From: an uncultured Oscillospiraceae bacterium | GTDB taxonomy: Bacteria; Bacillota; Clostridia; Oscillospirales; Ruminococcaceae | Direction: 5' to 3' | DNA length: 6,705 nucleotides | Assembly (NCBI GenBank): GCA_950097605.1 | Contig: CATNEU010000084.1 | Location: 1-6,705 of the forward strand | Shown here: piece after piece, positions 5,332 through 6,705 of the stretch | Numbering within the stretch: the first letter of the stretch is position 1 | Layout of the letters: each line of letters begins with the position of its first letter | Notes under the pieces: model-generated | What the model was told of the DNA's origin: nothing | Database searches by the model: none | The model's input: the letters and a program-made list of their open reading frames with translations, nothing else | Made by a program: the position numbers and the translations under genes

Positions 5332-6705
5332 CGGCGTTCCTCCTCGTCTTTTTTGTCTTGTTCATCTTTTTTGTCCTGTTTTGTGTTCTTTTTCCGGCTG
5401 GTTTTCCTTCTGCGTCCGGCCGGTTTTTCACGCACGCGGCGAAGCAGCTTGCCCGCCGCCGCCTTTCCCCCGGCAAACAGCCGCCGCGGCAGACTTTTGA
5501 TGCGGCCTTTCAGCCAGGTCTTCCAATCGGTTTTCCAGATGCGCCTGATATGCGCCTCCAGCCTGTCGGGCAGCTTCTTATAGTCATAGCGGCGCAGGCG
5601 CAGCACAAGTTCTGCATTCCAAACCGCCAGCAAGCCCCGCTTGGCCTTTTGGACAACCGGCAACGCACAGAGCTTGCGATACCGGCCCCGCAGGTCCAAC
5701 TTGTCGCAGAAGCGCTTCCACAGCCGCTCCGGCCGGGTGCGCTCGCGGCCGTTCTGGGCGATCTCGCGCGCGTCCCGCTGGTCGAGCTGTTCATATGCCC
5801 GCACCCGGCCAACCAGGTCGATCCGGGAAACGGCAAGGGCCGCCCGTTCCTTCCAGCCGGGCTTTTTCTGCGGCTGCGCGTCCTGCTGCTTGGGCGCGGG
5901 ATGCCGCCTGTCGAACACGAGCGGGGAGGGCATCGGTTCCGCATGCCGGCTCAGAATCCGGCCGCGGCAGAAGATGTGCCGGTCGAAGTTCTTTTCCAGC
6001 CACCGCAGCCGGAAATAGCTGAACGACCAGGCCACGACAGCGCCGGCAAATGCGCCCACGCCATACAGCTCGCTCCGCAGCCCGGTAGCCAGCAGGCTGC
6101 CGATGAAGGTGACGGTGAAAAACAAAATGCTCGTGAACAGCGCGCCGTTGATATCGTCGAAATAGTACAAAAAGATGATGTTGCAATACATGATGAAAAT
6201 TACGAAATAGGCCGCAGCCAGCGAGGGATAAATCAGCATGGTGAGTCCTCCGAAGCCGCTTTCGGGCAGGAAGATGACCGCAAGCAGATAGATGACCACC
6301 GAGAGGATGAACTGGATCTCCACAATATAGGTCAACTGCTGCATCAGCATGCGGAACATATCCTTTTTGGCCTTTAGGATATCGCGCAGCGTCGCGCCGA
6401 TGACCGATTCGGAGTATTTCTGATACCGCTCGTGGAATTTGGTCTCCACCTGCACGATGAAGATGACCATGGCCGAGATGCTCGTGAACATTGCCAAACA
6501 GGACGCCATGTCGTATGCCGGAGCCGATTGAAAGCACCTGACCACCAGGATTTTCAGCGGCGTGGTCCAGAACACAAAGTTGTGCACATACAGCCCGAGA
6601 ATGTAAAACAGATTGGCGAAAAAAAGCTTGTAAAACCGGCGGAAGTAGGTCAGCACGCCGGCATAGTCCCCGCTGTTTTCGTGGAAATACTTTTTGACAT
6701 ACGCA
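5328..6705 (-). CDS. pelG: PelG-type exopolysaccharide transporter, 5'-truncated by window edge, with long basic C-terminal tail
   Basis: Probable inner-membrane transporter of the MOP flippase superfamily that moves a Pel-like polysaccharide across the membrane; in Pseudomonas, PelG works with PelD and PelE. The frame is open to the right edge (first whole codon at 6704), so the N-terminal half is missing and the GTG at 6656 is an internal codon. The 458 visible residues begin AYVKKYFHENSGDYAGVLTY, a stretch I recognise as typical of PelG. About six hydrophobic segments follow (roughly 26-46, 66-86, 126-146, 153-182, 188-209, 213-233), matching the C-terminal half of the family. The PelG-like part ends near FDRHIFCRG (about 239-248). 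Beyond it come about 210 hydrophilic residues rich in Lys and Arg, ending in a KKDEQD-type repeat. This tail is not part of the PelG I know (about 456 residues in P. aeruginosa). The stop codon overlaps the next start as ATGA. The family call is firm; the substrate is inferred. Confidence 0.88.
   Translation of the reverse strand, partial: AYVKKYFHENSGDYAGVLTYFRRFYKLFFANLFYILGLYVHNFVFWTTPLKILVVRCFQSAPAYDMASCLAMFTSISAMVIFIVQVETKFHERYQKYSESVIGATLRDILKAKKDMFRMLMQQLTYIVEIQFILSVVIYLLAVIFLPESGFGGLTMLIYPSLAAAYFVIFIMYCNIIFLYYFDDINGALFTSILFFTVTFIGSLLATGLRSELYGVGAFAGAVVAWSFSYFRLRWLEKNFDRHIFCRGRILSRHAEPMPSPLVFDRRHPAPKQQDAQPQKKPGWKERAALAVSRIDLVGRVRAYEQLDQRDAREIAQNGRERTRPERLWKRFCDKLDLRGRYRKLCALPVVQKAKRGLLAVWNAELVLRLRRYDYKKLPDRLEAHIRRIWKTDWKTWLKGRIKSLPRRLFAGGKAAAGKLLRRVREKPAGRRRKTSRKKNTKQDKKDEQDKKDEEERR
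5339..5344 (-). promoter_or_regulatory. ribosome binding site of the first glycosyltransferase
   Basis: A perfect AGGAGG in the sense direction lies 7 nt before the ATG at 5331. It sits inside the last codons of the PelG frame, so the next gene can be read both by re-initiation at the ATGA overlap and by independent ribosome entry. Confidence 0.8.
5347..5382 (-). repeat. 18-bp direct repeat (two copies) encoding the charged end of the PelG tail
   Basis: Two adjacent 18-bp units (5347-5364 and 5365-5382 on the plus strand), each starting TCTTTTTTGTC, differ at a few positions. In the sense direction each carries a run of six A and together they encode the Lys/Asp/Glu-rich end of the PelG extension (KQDKKDEQDKKDE). 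The repeat ends just upstream of the AGGAGG that serves the next gene. Such A runs and short repeats are prone to slippage, so length variants are plausible. Confidence 0.75.

Noticed and set aside
5347..5375. Programmed -1 frameshift site at the A6 runs
   Set aside because: The reading frame splits the runs as AAA-AAA after C, so the canonical A-AAA-AAG heptamer phase is not met, and the frame continues normally to the coupled stop.
4189..5583. 464-codon open frame on the plus strand opposite the first GT2 gene
   Set aside because: It is antisense to a clear glycosyltransferase with all motifs, crosses two gene boundaries, has a Pro/Arg/Gln/His-rich composition typical of GC-rich shadow frames, and shows no family.

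Overview
The window is the downstream end of a leftward (minus-strand) exopolysaccharide operon, followed by about 700 bp of repeat-rich DNA with no convincing gene. Clustered Pel-type and Wzx-type glycan genes, AGGAGG-like ribosome binding sites, GTG as well as ATG starts, and GC-rich coding with a GC-rich third codon position suggest a GC-rich Firmicute, most likely a gut-type clostridium (Oscillospiraceae-like). That assignment is inference; there is no rRNA or other marker gene here.

Reading in the direction of transcription from the right edge: (1) 6705-5328, the C-terminal part of a PelG-type polysaccharide transporter, cut by the window edge and carrying an unusual, highly basic C-terminal extension of about 210 residues; (2) 5331-4246, a GT-A fold family 2 glycosyltransferase; (3) 4256-3195, a second, paralogous family 2 glycosyltransferase; (4) 3205-2231, a DUF6625-like protein, probably a glycosyltransferase or similar sugar enzyme; (5) 2234-714, a 14-segment Wzx-like flippase of the MOP superfamily. 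All four junctions overlap, by 4, 11, 11 and 4 bp, so the five genes look like one translationally coupled transcript whose promoter lies outside the window.

PelG normally exports a polymer made by a single glycosyltransferase, PelF. Here it shares an operon with three further glycosyltransferase-like proteins and a second MOP flippase. This suggests either a Pel-like polymer with a decorating or companion glycan, or two glycan pathways joined in one transcript. PelF, PelD, PelE, PelA and any Wzy polymerase would have to lie beyond the right edge or elsewhere.

Positions 1-713 hold no convincing gene. From 13 to 501 there is an imperfect inverted-repeat element with perfect 10-bp ends, a long stem-loop just inside each end and collinear matching blocks in its arms. 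Its right end is repeated in tandem (480-557, 558-636, remnant 637-663). The element looks like a non-autonomous mobile or palindromic repeat lodged just downstream of the operon. A small reading frame with a good ribosome binding site (298-71, minus) lies inside it but is doubtful as a gene.
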